Below, one piece after another: positions 9,763-27,554 of a stretch of 64,000 nt of DNA. How positions within the stretch are numbered: position 1 is the first letter of the stretch; every line of letters begins with the position of its first letter. The stretch covers positions 1,302,001 to 1,366,000 of the forward strand of contig JAALGY010000031.1 of NCBI GenBank assembly GCA_032358165.1. Reading direction: 5' to 3'. The position numbers were made by a program, and so were the translations under genes. The DNA comes from Diplosphaera chodatii. Taxonomy: Eukaryota > Chlorophyta > Trebouxiophyceae > Prasiolales > Stichococcaceae. The notes beneath the pieces were generated by a model, which was not told the origin of the DNA, searched no databases, and saw only the letters and a program-made list of their open reading frames with translations.

Positions 9763-12057
9763 CTACAGTTTCGCGTGCATCGAGCGCACGGCATGCGCGG
9801 CGCAGCCGCACTTTGTGCAGGTGCACCCTGGCGGGCAGGAGCAGCTGCTGCCAGCGCAGCAGTTGTGGGTCGCTACATGCCGAACCTCTTCCTCGCGGGT
9901 GATGACGCCGGTGCCGTTGCTGCCGCCGCCGCAGCAGGAGCCACCGTCGCCGTCCACCTCCACTGATGCCTTGTTGACATGCGGCGGCAAGTTGATGCCA
10001 GGGTTTACCTCGAAGAAGTTGGCGGGCTTGAGGTGGAAGGAGGCATATTCGCAGGGCATGACTGGGAAGTCCTCGGGGCGGGGTATGTGCGTGACGCCCA
10101 TGGTGTGCCACAGCACCAGGTCCTTGCCGACCAGGCTGCGGTTGTTCTCCGTCCACTGCTCGATGCCAATCGGGTTGGGCTCCAGCGGGTAGTAGCCCGC
10201 CGGGTACAGCTCCCCCTCCGCAAATGGCGTCACCCACAGGTGCTTGGTGGCAAATTTGCCGCGGCGGTGGTGCGAGCTGCTGGGGTTGGCGTATAGCGGC
10301 GGTGTTGGCCCAGGCACCAGCTTCCAGGCCACCGGCTGGCCGTTCATGCGGTTGAGACTGCTGGGGTTCTTGATCTTCCAGATGCGGGACTTGGCGGGAT
10401 TGCCATTGCGCTGCGCCTGCTGCTCTGTCTTCAGCACCGTCTCGGTGGCGCAAAAGCCCACGCCGAACGGGTTCGCTGGCCCATCAGGCATCGACTCGCA
10501 GTTGACCTCGACTGCTGTCAGGTTGGCGCCGCCATTGTCGTCATCGACTGCCATGTCCATGCGCACATTGAAGAAGTGCTGGTGGATCTGGGCATTGAGG
10601 CCCGGCGCCATGAGCACACCATAGTCAGGCTGCGGGCCCTCTCCCTGCGACAGCCCGTTGGTGCTGAGGATGCCCGTCAGCTTGACCTCGTGCTGGATCG
10701 TTCCGTCCTGATAGAAGTACCAGAAGAAGCCATATTCGTAGTTGGCAATGGTGGCAAAGAAGGAGATGACCAGGCGGCGGGAGCGCCTCGCCTCCAGGTG
10801 CTCCGTGCGGTACTCTGTGTGCTTCCACAGCACGCCATAGTCCTCCTCGTGCATGCAGATGGCCTTCTTGATGACCATCGGCTCTCCCTTGGTGTTTGTC
10901 AGCACGCCATCCCAGTACTTGATGGTGCCCAGGCAGTCGCACCCCAGCTCCAGGGAGTTGGCGGACACGCCCAGCCCATAGTCCATGGCGTCAAAGGCAC
11001 ACTTGCGGTTGAAGGGTGCGCGAGGATCGCCGTAGGGCACGATGATCTCCACGGTCGATGCACGGTACAGCACCGGCCGCAGCCGCCCCTGGTCATGGTA
11101 CCCAATCTGGTGCAGGACCAGCCCCTCCCGATAATTGAAGCCAACCCGCAGGTCCCACTGCTGCCACTGTACATGGTGGCCATCGATCTGCCACGAGGGG
11201 CCCTCCGGCTGGACGATGTCGAGGGGCTTTGGGCCAGTGCGCCACGCCTGCTCGATCACGCCGCGGTGGAAGTTTGAGTTCACTCGGGGCACCTCGTACT
11301 GCGACCCCTCGTGGTGCCAGATCGCCACCACCTTGCGTGTGTTCATGTCCAGGTTGACGACCATGTCCAACGGGTGTGCATAGTGGTTGTCATCTGGCAT
11401 GCCCGATGCGCGTGTATACAGAAAGCACTGGATGAAGCGTCCGTGCATCTCCACAGTGCCAGGCTCGATGAATCGCTCGCCGTAGTACCATGGGTCGCAG
11501 GCGACCTCTGCCATGTCCTCAATGCCATACCGCTCCCGGCACAGCCGCTGCACCGTGGCGTCATCCTTGAACACCACCTCGGCCTCGATGCAGTCTTCGA
11601 TGGTGACCATGGGCTGAACGCCCCTGCGCTCGCGCCATCCGATGACAGTCGCCGGCTGCTCGCTCAGCAGGATCTCGGCCTCAAAGATGGCATGGACGTC
11701 CGGGACCTGGACGATGCAGAAGGCGACCCGGGCCGGCGGGGCGCCGACCCCCTTCTCCCATGCGAGCACGGCCGCCTTGGGCGGCTCCTGAAGTGTGACT
11801 GTGTTGAGTCGTAGCCGGTCGACCGCGAAGCCTTGGCGGCGAGCGAACTGCTTGCACGCGTCCGCTGCGGTCGTAATATCCTCGGGCTGGAGTGGGTCGA
11901 GGCAATGTGTTGCAGACCCGCTGCTGCTCGAAACTTGGGGCGAGGGTGGCTCCACTAGCACCGAGAGACCAGGTTCTCTCTTTCGCGGGCGTCCATGACG
12001 TGCGGTCTGCTGCTGGAAAGCTATCGTATCCCTGCTCGACGGGGCGTCTTGCAGCAT
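9763..12057 (-). CDS. Copper amine oxidase with cysteine-rich tail and PTS1-like AKL end
   Basis: A single uninterrupted frame of 764 residues. Copper amine oxidases convert primary amines to aldehydes, releasing ammonia and hydrogen peroxide. The topaquinone precursor is Tyr440 in NYEYG (TAC at 10738-10740). Copper ligands are His492 and His494 in IHQHFF and His675 in SFHLKP. The catalytic-base region is AFDAMDYGLG, followed by the conserved GCDCLG. The body matches the full-length family. After the normal domain end come SCCGGG and then a segment (9766-9864) with CC, CSC, CTC, KCGC pairs, eight Cys in about 20 residues, resembling metallothionein. The last residues are HAKL; AKL is an accepted type 1 peroxisomal signal, so a peroxisomal location is inferred. 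No signal peptide is visible. It is intronless although all other complete genes here are split. Confidence 0.95.
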   Translation of the reverse strand: MLQDAPSSRDTIAFQQQTARHGRPRKREPGLSVLVEPPSPQVSSSSGSATHCLDPLQPEDITTAADACKQFARRQGFAVDRLRLNTVTLQEPPKAAVLAWEKGVGAPPARVAFCIVQVPDVHAIFEAEILLSEQPATVIGWRERRGVQPMVTIEDCIEAEVVFKDDATVQRLCRERYGIEDMAEVACDPWYYGERFIEPGTVEMHGRFIQCFLYTRASGMPDDNHYAHPLDMVVNLDMNTRKVVAIWHHEGSQYEVPRVNSNFHRGVIEQAWRTGPKPLDIVQPEGPSWQIDGHHVQWQQWDLRVGFNYREGLVLHQIGYHDQGRLRPVLYRASTVEIIVPYGDPRAPFNRKCAFDAMDYGLGVSANSLELGCDCLGTIKYWDGVLTNTKGEPMVIKKAICMHEEDYGVLWKHTEYRTEHLEARRSRRLVISFFATIANYEYGFFWYFYQDGTIQHEVKLTGILSTNGLSQGEGPQPDYGVLMAPGLNAQIHQHFFNVRMDMAVDDDNGGANLTAVEVNCESMPDGPANPFGVGFCATETVLKTEQQAQRNGNPAKSRIWKIKNPSSLNRMNGQPVAWKLVPGPTPPLYANPSSSHHRRGKFATKHLWVTPFAEGELYPAGYYPLEPNPIGIEQWTENNRSLVGKDLVLWHTMGVTHIPRPEDFPVMPCEYASFHLKPANFFEVNPGINLPPHVNKASVEVDGDGGSCCGGGSNGTGVITREEEVRHVATHNCCAGSSCSCPPGCTCTKCGCAAHAVRSMHAKL

Positions 12058-12512
12058 TCGTCACGCAGGGTACAAGTCGCTCCAACGAGAGGTTCCGACA
12101 GTGGTCAAGGCAGCTCGGTCGGTGTTGTCGCGGGACTGCGGCTGCGAATGAAGCTTTCGCGAAAGCTGCGCATGCAACAATCTCCGCATGATGAGTCATG
12201 TTGGCCAGGTGCAGCTTCCTGTGTCCACGTCGCTTTTGAGACGGACAGGGCCGCCGATTACCGAACCTTAAACACTCACTTGCAGAAGTTGCAAAACGGC
12301 AGTAATGTGTGTCAAATCCAATGCGTGTCACGACGCTATCGACCGAAGAATGGTCACATGTATCGAGCTATCTGCGGACGAATCTGGGCACCGAACACAC
12401 TGCTTTGCAAAGCTGCGTCATGAAGGACAGATAGACCCTCTGAAACGAGCTGCAACCCGGAGATAGTCATAGCAACATCAGTAGCGCAACTGTACTGGCG
12501 GTCGACAACCGC
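12058..12512. other. Intergenic region upstream of the amine oxidase
   Basis: Contains the promoter side of the amine oxidase and the 3' side of the ABCI-like gene, both on the minus strand. Open frames here are short, and I saw no conserved protein, RNA or repeat. Confidence 0.5.
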
Positions 12513-14374
12513 CTACATCCTCAAGACAGTGTTTGAGCTGTGGCGCATTGTGCCCGACACGGCCTGCCCCCCATCCGCCTGCTTCATGGTAGATGTCAGC
12601 CGGCCTGGAGCCCAGCCATTGTTCCAGTTGGCCGCAGCCTCCTGTGGCTGGGGCCCCTTCGGCTGCGCTGCTCGGCGCTGCTTCTGCTCTGCCTTTTCCG
12701 CCCGCAGCCAGCGCTCGACCAGCGACAGCAGGCGGCCCTGCTCAAGCTCTGGAAACTGTGCAGCCGCTGCAAATTCCTGCACCACAACAGGTCCACATGT
12801 TGTCGGCATGGGCCAACATGCCTGACTGATGACCATGAGGACAAGCTACGGTGGGAGGCTTGCAGCAGCAGCACACCTTGAGAGTTCCGTTTGCTAGGTA
12901 CATGAGGTGTGTTGGCCACGACTCCAGACCATCGAATATGTGGGTTGCATACACGATGGTGGCGCCCGCACCATCGCACTCTGATGCGAGGAACCGCATC
13001 AGATCGGAGCGTCCTGCAATGGAACTCAGCATGAATGATGAGCGATTTTCGTCACGCATTCCTGCTTTTTATTGGGCGAGGGTCACATCTCAGGCCTGCA
13101 CTGCGCTTGCTTTGCAGCTCCTCACCCAGCACATCTAGGTCGACCGTCACCTCGTCTAGCAATAAGACCTGCACAGAACAAGGCTCACATTTATCCTGGC
13201 CTATGGGCAGACGTCAGAACAGCGACGAGAAATGTGCAGTAAGAGGTTGGGACACTGCAGAGTGCTTATTGACAAAAACACCTTGAAGGGTCGCAGGAGG
13301 CCCATGGCTATCTGCACACGGCGCCGCTGGCCATCCGAGACCTTGTTCATCTGCCAGTCGGGGTCGATGTCCAGAACCCTGATCAGCCGCTCCCGCCGGG
13401 CGCCATCAATGCCTGGCACATGCTTGAGCATCTCACCAGCACTGAAGCCACCCTGCTCATGTGCAAAGCGCGGTTAAGGAGAACTTGCATGCAACCTCCA
13501 ACAGCTTGATGACCTGGTGGCCTGCCTGCACGACATCGTCAGGCACAAAGTGAGATCTGTGGGTTGCAGGTGAACCGCACACCTGCAGCGGTACAGAGTA
13601 GCCAGCAAAAGCGACGTCCCGCTCCCAATTGCCGCCGATGTAGGCCACGTTCCCACTGGTGGTCAGCTCTGTCGCATAGAAGGGCGGTCGCCCCAGCACA
13701 TGGACAGCGGCCTCCGGCACCTTGTGCTTGCCAGCCAGGATGCGCAGCAGGGATGTCTTGCCAGCACCTGTGTTTTGGAGAGTTGACAGTTATCAGGGGC
13801 GCGCCAAACGGGCGCTCTTCTGATATGGTCAGCTACTTTGATCGCTGGTGATGACTGAAGAAAGCATACCGTTTGGCCCAATCAGCAGGCAGCGTGACCC
13901 GGGTGCCAGCTGCACCGACATGTCCTGCACGACACATGGTGCACCCGGCAGCGGCCTGCCATCTGCACCGACACAGCGAAACAGCAAGGGTGAACGTCTG
14001 AATCATACAGACTGCCTCGATGCGGTCGCCACACACCAGCCGATTCAGCAAAGCAACGCAACGCTCTCACCGATGCCTGGGTACCGAAACGTCAGGCTGT
14101 GCGTCTCGATCGCGGGTGCCGACGCGCTTGGCTGCGGGGGCACTGCTGCCGGTGCGTCAGAGCTTTGATGTGTGGCCGACGTGTCTACTGCGTTGGTGAC
14201 GACAGATGAAGAGCTGCCGTTGGGATGTCCTGATGGCTGAGCCTCGGATGCAGTCTCCGCCGATGCCGAGCGCTTCTGCTGCCGAGCAAATGGCCCAGCA
14301 GTCTGCAGCTCTTCCATGACAGCACCAGCATTGCCAACGCCCTGTGCATGCGTGACAACCACTGGCACAGGCAT
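12513..14374 (-). CDS. ABCI-family soluble ABC ATPase (ABCI20/21, CAF16-like)
   Basis: A lone ABC nucleotide-binding protein without membrane spans, of the plant ABCI19-21 and yeast CAF16 type. Exon 1 (14374-14071) has a Ser/Ala-rich leader and then [12 protein letters not shown]. Exon 2 (13962-13870) gives [20 protein letters not shown]. Exon 3 (13767-13583) gives Walker [14 protein letters not shown] near residue 130, then the family-specific [20 protein letters not shown]. Next come an exon with the signature [16 protein letters not shown] (about 13282-13430), Walker [15 protein letters not shown] (about 13135-13172), and the His-switch exon [17 protein letters not shown] (about 12890-13005). 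The last exon ends QQ-rich with a stop at 12513. The link between exon 3 and the [10 protein letters not shown] exon is unresolved; a small exon may lie there. Function in algae is unknown; plant relatives affect cytokinin and auxin responses. Confidence 0.9.
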
Positions 14375-14771
14375 CGCAAGCTGTCTGGCTGGGATGTCAA
14401 CTCACAGGCAACAGTGATCCGGCAGAGCGCCGCGTCAGTTCTTATTTACGTCAAGCACTCTGCATCAGTCCCGCCGTAACTAATAGATTTGAATGTGACT
14501 GAAAGCCTCCACGCCGGTTGCAGCTGCCCCAGTGTCACAGGCTCGACGATCCGCATTTGCCTCTCAACGAGCATGCGGGAGCGTCAAGCACCCACGCTGC
14601 TTGCCTGACAAGGGTTTTGACACTGCGTGCTGAATATAACGTTCTCGGAGGACCTTTACGCAGTACTTGGGTTGTCTTCCCCAAGCCACCGTTCGATTGC
14701 ATTGGCACAACAGGACTTGTCCTCCGTCCTTCACCCCGCTCCAGCGCTTGGCAATCATACAATCTTCAACG
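14375..14771. promoter_or_regulatory. Shared divergent promoter region
   Basis: The 397 bases separate two divergently transcribed starts: the ABCI-like gene at 14374 (minus) and the lipid-droplet protein gene at 14772 (plus). It must hold both promoters and 5' UTRs. No specific element was recognised. Confidence 0.5.
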
Positions 14772-16514
14772 ATGTCCTCCACGATGCAGCAGGCACAGTC
14801 GAACGTGCAGGCCGCTGGGAAGCAGGCTCAGCAGAAGGCCGACGCAGCTACTCAGCAATCCCTCAGCCGGCTCGAGTTCGTAAAGTCCTACGCAGAGTAC
14901 GCCCTGAACAAGGGCTACGACGTGGCAGGCTCAGCTTACCAGACCAGCCGCTCGTTCACGCCGCAGTTCCTGGAGCCGCGCGTGCAGGCCATCGAGTCGA
15001 AGGTGTCCGAGCTTGGGGCCAGCTACGGCGGCCCTGTGATCAACACCGTGCAGGATCGCTCCAGCCAGGTGCTGGGCGTCGTCGACAAGCAGGTGCGCGC
15101 CGCGTCCGAGGCGGCCGCCCGGCGCCTGCAGGCTGTTTTATTGGCGACCTGTGTCGAGTGTGGAACCTGCTTGGCAGCGGCTCCGTGCAGGCCAAGGCGA
15201 TCAGCTGCTTGTCCCCACCGGCCCCAGCATCATATACGTCTGCATCCGTGCTCAAAAGCTACAGGCGCCCGCCCTCTGCTGACCGCCCGCGTTGTTTCGG
15301 TAGGTTGATGGACTGGCAAAGCGGGCTGAGCAGTTCTACAGCAACAACGCCAGCTATCTGGCGGACGCGGTGAAGAACCAGTCGGACTACCATGCAAAGA
15401 ACCTGCAGCACTTCAAGGACGCCCGGGACGCCTACCTGCAGCAGGCGAAGGACGCAGGTTTGCCCCCGTGACAGTTTGAAAACTGCGAAGATGCTGTCTT
15501 GGCGCTTGACCTCCTGCCTACTCCGCAGCACGGCATTGAGATGCAGTACGTGACTGGCCAATGAAAGCGCAGGACCCTTGCTTGTGCCCTGCAGTCAACT
15601 TCCTGAAGCGGGAGGGCGTGAGCGGTGCCACAAAGCACGCAGTCGACTCCCTCCTGGCAACTGTGGAGCAGGCCAAGGGCGTGCCATCATACCTGAGCGA
15701 GCAGGCGAATGCCCTGCTGCAGAAGGTTTCCATCGCGTGGGACAAGTTGGCGCACATGCCTGCAGGTTCGTCGCTCGCATCATCTCATGTCATCAGGCTT
15801 TTCTGCATGTAGCTGGTGTTTTGCATCCTGCTGGATAGGCGGTGGCCAGCATCGCTTACATTGTATGTGTACACGTGTACAGTCCAAAAGACACTGGATG
15901 CGGTTTCACCATCGGTGGAGCTGGCAAAGAAGAAGTATATTGAGGCGCATGACATTGTTGTGGTGAGTTCATGTGCTGCGCTGGTGTCACTGCTGCTTGT
16001 TGTCCAACTTGCCTGCACCGACTCACAACAGCCGTGGGTGGGTGGGCATCACTAACCGGCCAGACGCTGACCTTCATGCAGACGGCGCCCGTGTACAACA
16101 AGGCGGTGGACACTGGTGCAGATGTGCTGAACAAGGTGCAGACGACATATGTGTACAAGACTGCCGCCAACCGCCTGTACCCCGTCATCTCGAACTACGC
16201 CGACCCCGTCATCGACAAGGTATGCTTTGCCACGTATGACCGTCCATCACCTGTCATCTAGGCCGCGACCGGCTGCGGGTGCTTTGAATGTCTCGCGCCA
16301 CTTCCAACTGAATTTGCAGATTGAAGCGGGCAGGAGCACCGAATCTCCGTGCGCCTGTTGTTTGCAAAGTGCTGTGCAAGCTGCTACTTGTGGCCAAGTT
16401 GACGAACTGAGTTTTTCTGTCACTGATTGCGTTGCGCAGGTGTCGCACAGCCCGTATGTCAACGGCGTCATCGACCACCTGAAGCCGCAGCACACTGTTG
16501 GCGCCACAGCTTGA
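14772..16514 (+). CDS. REF/SRPP-like lipid-droplet-associated protein
   Basis: Six exons, all checked in phase: 14772-15131, 15304-15457, 15595-15765, 15883-15962, 16082-16219, 16440-16514. They encode 325 residues. The first exon has the rubber elongation factor / small rubber particle protein pattern: SRLEFVKSYAEYALNKGYD, a Tyr-rich helix, PRVQAIESKVSELG, then SSQVLGVVDKQV. Later exons continue amphipathic helices of the same style (VNFLKREG, VYNKAVDTGADVL, RLYPVISNYADPVIDKV). Plant members (LDAPs) coat cytosolic lipid droplets and promote their formation under stress, and the same role is inferred here. No signal peptide or membrane span is present. The first intron starts with GC rather than GT (15132). 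Plant LDAPs are shorter (about 230 residues); the extra length is in the helical C-terminal part. Confidence 0.82.
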
Positions 16515-17155
16515 TTGTCCACAGCTGTGCACAGGGCAGGGGTGGCCGTTGCAGCACGGCACAGATGGGTGGGGTGAGCTTGCCATCACAACAGCGTTTA
16601 GGATCTAGGGAAGCATCTACATCGTGGTTTCACAACAGCGGCAAGCTATAACGCTATTCTTCCGCCCCATGCTTCAGCTTTGCAAGGGATGCTGTACTTT
16701 GTCGACAGACATGGTCGCTGTGCCATCGACCACGGCTGCATGCAGGCTAGGGCTGCATTGTGTGCCACTTTGTGTGCTAGGGTACACTGGTAGTGGCTGT
16801 GCCGCCTGGCGTGCACCATTGCGGGTGCAACGCTGCAGGTCGTACTGCCGCTCTGCAGACGCTGTGTTCAGATGATTGTCAGATATTGAGCAGACCTCAG
16901 CTTTGAGCCACAGGCAACATGCAAACTCGGATAGGGCCAGATAACAGTAGACATGCACCATTGGTTGTCTCGGGCTGTGCAAGGTAAGCAGCTTTGCGTC
17001 GTGTTAGGGTGTTTGTTAGGTGATTCATGGTTGTATGATAGGCTTGTTGCAAAGCTTATGACTCAAAGTCTGCTTCAACAGCCATGCACATTACTTGCAT
17101 GTCGTGCTGCTCTCAATGAACCAGGCCGACCTGATATATCAACAGCAGCTTGATA
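16515..17155. other. Gene-free stretch between convergent genes
   Basis: Lies between the stop of the lipid-droplet protein gene (plus) and the stop of the small membrane protein gene (minus), so it holds two 3' UTRs. No coding, RNA or repeat signal was seen. Confidence 0.5.
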
Positions 17156-18040
17156 TCATATCATGGACACGGGTGCTTTCCCACTCTTTCCGTCTGGCAT
17201 CTGTGCTGGAGCACCTCCACTGTGTGCTGCTTCAACAGGGGCTGTATCGCTGTCCAGCAGGCTGCGCAGGCGCTGTGCGACCGGCGACAGCCTCCAGCCA
17301 CCCTTGTCCAGCTCTTGTCTGCAGACGCAGTTGCTGCAGTGTTGCTGTGCGACAGGGCTACAGAGTGCAGCTGTGGTGACCTAGCAAAGTGCAGCCCAAA
17401 ACCTCGTGGTGTCATTCACAAGCCGTGTGTGCAAAGCATGTGACGGACACATGGGTTCAGCCATATGCCCTTCCATGACGCACCTCACATCCTCTCCAAG
17501 CCGACCGATGTTATTCTCCAGCAGCTGTACCCGCTGTTTCAGCCTGCAGGAATATTAGGTACCATGTGATGAGGCTGGCAGCGTCTGCAGTGTGGCTCTC
17601 TTGACGGACCGTGCTATCCAGGTGGCTAGTGTGCTGTCGCTGCCATCTCACCTGCGGTTCTCGGCCACAAGGTTGCCCACTTGCTCCTCCCTTTTCTGCA
17701 GCTCGCCCTGCATGCAGCTCAGGTGTATGGACAAGGCATTTGACAAAGCTGGCAATGCGGTGCTGCGCGCGAACGACATGTTGCCAAACTCACTGACAGC
17801 ACACACCTGGTGCTTATATTTCTGCCGCAACTGCCCCCATGCAACGGCAAACACGCAGCCCGTCAGAGCCGCGTTGACGAGCAGATTCCCGTGCTTCGCC
17901 CAGTTGTTGGAAAGCCGGACGCTCCACGGCTGCTTCTGTGCGGGCTTGCGGCCCGTGAGTCTATCCAGGTCGTCAATGCGCTGCTGCGTGCGCTTGAGGA
18001 GCTCGCCCAGACTGTCCGGTGGATTGTCCGGGGCGCCCAT
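17156..18040 (-). CDS. Small membrane-anchored coiled-coil protein, function unknown
   Basis: Four exons checked in phase: 18040-17807, 17707-17652, 17543-17484, 17318-17156. They give 170 residues. Residues 1-45 are charged and helical (GELLKRTQQRIDDLDRLTG). Near residues 52-70 there is one hydrophobic span (LLVNAALTGCVFAVAWGQL). After it comes a probable coiled coil of about 50 residues (LQKREEQVGNLVAENRRLKQ, then LLENNIGRLGEDVRQELDKG). The Gly/Ala/Pro-rich end is loose. A single span with a coiled coil suggests a tethering or complex-assembly role in an organelle or endomembrane, but I do not recognise the family. There is no clear signal peptide. It is divergent from PRP16 across 526 bases. 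Confidence 0.6.
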
Positions 18041-18566
18041 GTCGAGGATGCAATGAGATCGACGCAGACAGGTCTATGACATCATGCAACATATAACAGC
18101 GTGCGCACAACAGTGCACACTATTGCAAGAGGTGTGTCCAATCAACAGTAGGTTCTGCAATCTACAACAGCATGCGCAATGCATGCAACAGCAAGCAAGA
18201 ACGCCCTCAATCTGTAGCGCTAGCAACTTCCGAAGGTGCCCTGCACGCCAACAATCACGCTGAGTCGCTGCCCGCAAAGATGTTCTGCAATACTCTGCAC
18301 CTAGGCAGCGAGAGGATGCAAGATGTCAGACGTGTGATGAGCTGGCATTCATGCGCGCTGAAGGCAGCGACAACGAGCTGCATGCACCAGTTTCGCCTTG
18401 CACCGCATCATCATCATTGCGTCAACCAGCCCAAGTATAGTGAAAGCTGTGTCCTTGCATAGATGTCAGGGTAGCAAATGTCAGAATGTGAGGCGTGTTG
18501 TGTCGGGCCAGCAACAGCATTACAGTGGTTTGGGACACCTGCCTCTTGCAGCCCTAAGCCTGCAGT
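18041..18566. promoter_or_regulatory. Divergent promoter region upstream of PRP16
   Basis: The 526 bases between the start of the small membrane protein gene (minus) and the PRP16 start codon (plus). Both promoters must lie here. No named element was recognised. Confidence 0.45.
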
Positions 18567-26198
<7,632 letters not shown>

Positions 26199-27554
26199 CC
26201 TGCAGTTGGCTGGTGGTATCCTGACCCCTTCAGCAGGCTTTGTATGAAACATACGATACAACAGACCACGGTGTCTGCTCTCATGAGCCGCACGGGGCAG
26301 CGCTGGGAATCATTGCCACGAAGATGCGATATAACGAACAATTGTGTGTTCGGTTGCTGTGAATGCCTGCCTTTAATCTGACAAGTGTTGGGCTGCCTCC
26401 GCTACCCCTGATAGATGACTAGCTAGATAGACAGCCAGTTTCACATGTGCCGCTCAGCGTGTAGGTACCTTATGCGTTTATATACCGTCCAGCCGCTCTC
26501 AGCTAGCATCCTCTGCAATCAACAATTGCAGTCACCAAGTGCACAGCGCATTGCCAGCACAAACCGTTAAGGTTGTCACGGCATAACAGGGGTTCTCACG
26601 GCGACCCACCCCTGGACATGCTCGAAGCGGGGGGAGTGTCCGTTAGTCAGACTAGCTGAGTCTGACTGGACGTTGGAGGGTTTGTGCAGGGCAATACCTT
26701 TGGGGGGCGGCTGCACTTTGTTATCGGGGCGCCAGCAGAGCGGGGAGCGGCACCACGGTCGCTTGACGGGCGCGATCAAGGACGTGCGTTCCATTCAGGC
26801 AGAAGGGGGCTGCCACCGCGCCGTGGACCGCGGCTCATCGTGAGACAGGTGACCGGGGCGTCAGGCCCGGATCGGGGCGTCACGTCGCTGCGAATTGGCA
26901 CCCAGCACTTCCACGGCCATGACTGTTATTACACGATCACGTCGTCAGACGGCACCTCGCCCGACGGCGGCGATCACCAGCTGCACCTTTGCCGGGTCTG
27001 TTGCCCCCTCTAGCACCACGCTCTAGCAGTGCCGCCACAGTGCCCAACGAACGGACTTCCTCGCAAGCGATGCGCGGACGTGAGCTCGAATACAAGACTT
27101 TCGGCTTTGGCGGACCCCCGCGGTTGTCAGCCTGTACCGGAGCAGTCGGCAACACACGAGGCACGGGAGTGGCACGCCTGCGTAACCGTCGCATGCGTAC
27201 GAACTTCTGTCAGCATCCCGACGCGCTCACATGCTGCCTTCCATAGCATCATCCCATTCCTGGTCATCTACACCCGCCATGCGGAGCGTCGTGGCCAGAG
27301 GGGCAACAGCTGGTGCATCGCGAGAGTCATGTAGTCCCGTGCTCAGCCGTTTCGTCTCGCGTGCACCTCACCTTTGCACAGCTCCATATCATAGCACTGT
27401 TCCGTAGCTAGCCAGCGCGCTTCACGAGGCAATCGCCAGCCGCAACCGCCCTTGCACTGGCTGTGTCGACGCACACTTCGGGACATGTGGTCACATGACA
27501 GTCAGCAGGTGCAGTCTCGCGTTCGTGCAGGTGGACGTGAAACAGGCAGCAGTC
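26199..27554. other. Gene-free stretch including a compositionally distinct island
   Basis: No exon with recognisable homology was found. From about 26560 to 27250 the sequence is denser in CG dinucleotides, lacks the TGCATGC words common elsewhere, and keeps several medium open frames on both strands without protein-like character. A perfect inverted repeat lies at 26645-26667. The final 300 bases are the promoter side of the LPMO gene. Confidence 0.4.
26645..26667. repeat. Perfect 9-base inverted repeat with a 5-base loop
   Basis: AGTCAGACT at 26645-26653 and AGTCTGACT at 26659-26667 are reverse complements separated by AGCTG. It could fold as a hairpin in RNA or be part of a mobile-element end. 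It sits in the distinct island and no function is assigned. Confidence 0.5.

Noticed and set aside
9920..9940. GCC/GCT triplet run as a microsatellite expansion
   Set aside because: Very short, and it encodes the Gly-rich linker of the amine oxidase tail.
10576..11277. Long plus-strand frame of 233 codons
   Set aside because: Antisense shadow of the amine oxidase coding sequence, whose minus frame has all catalytic residues.
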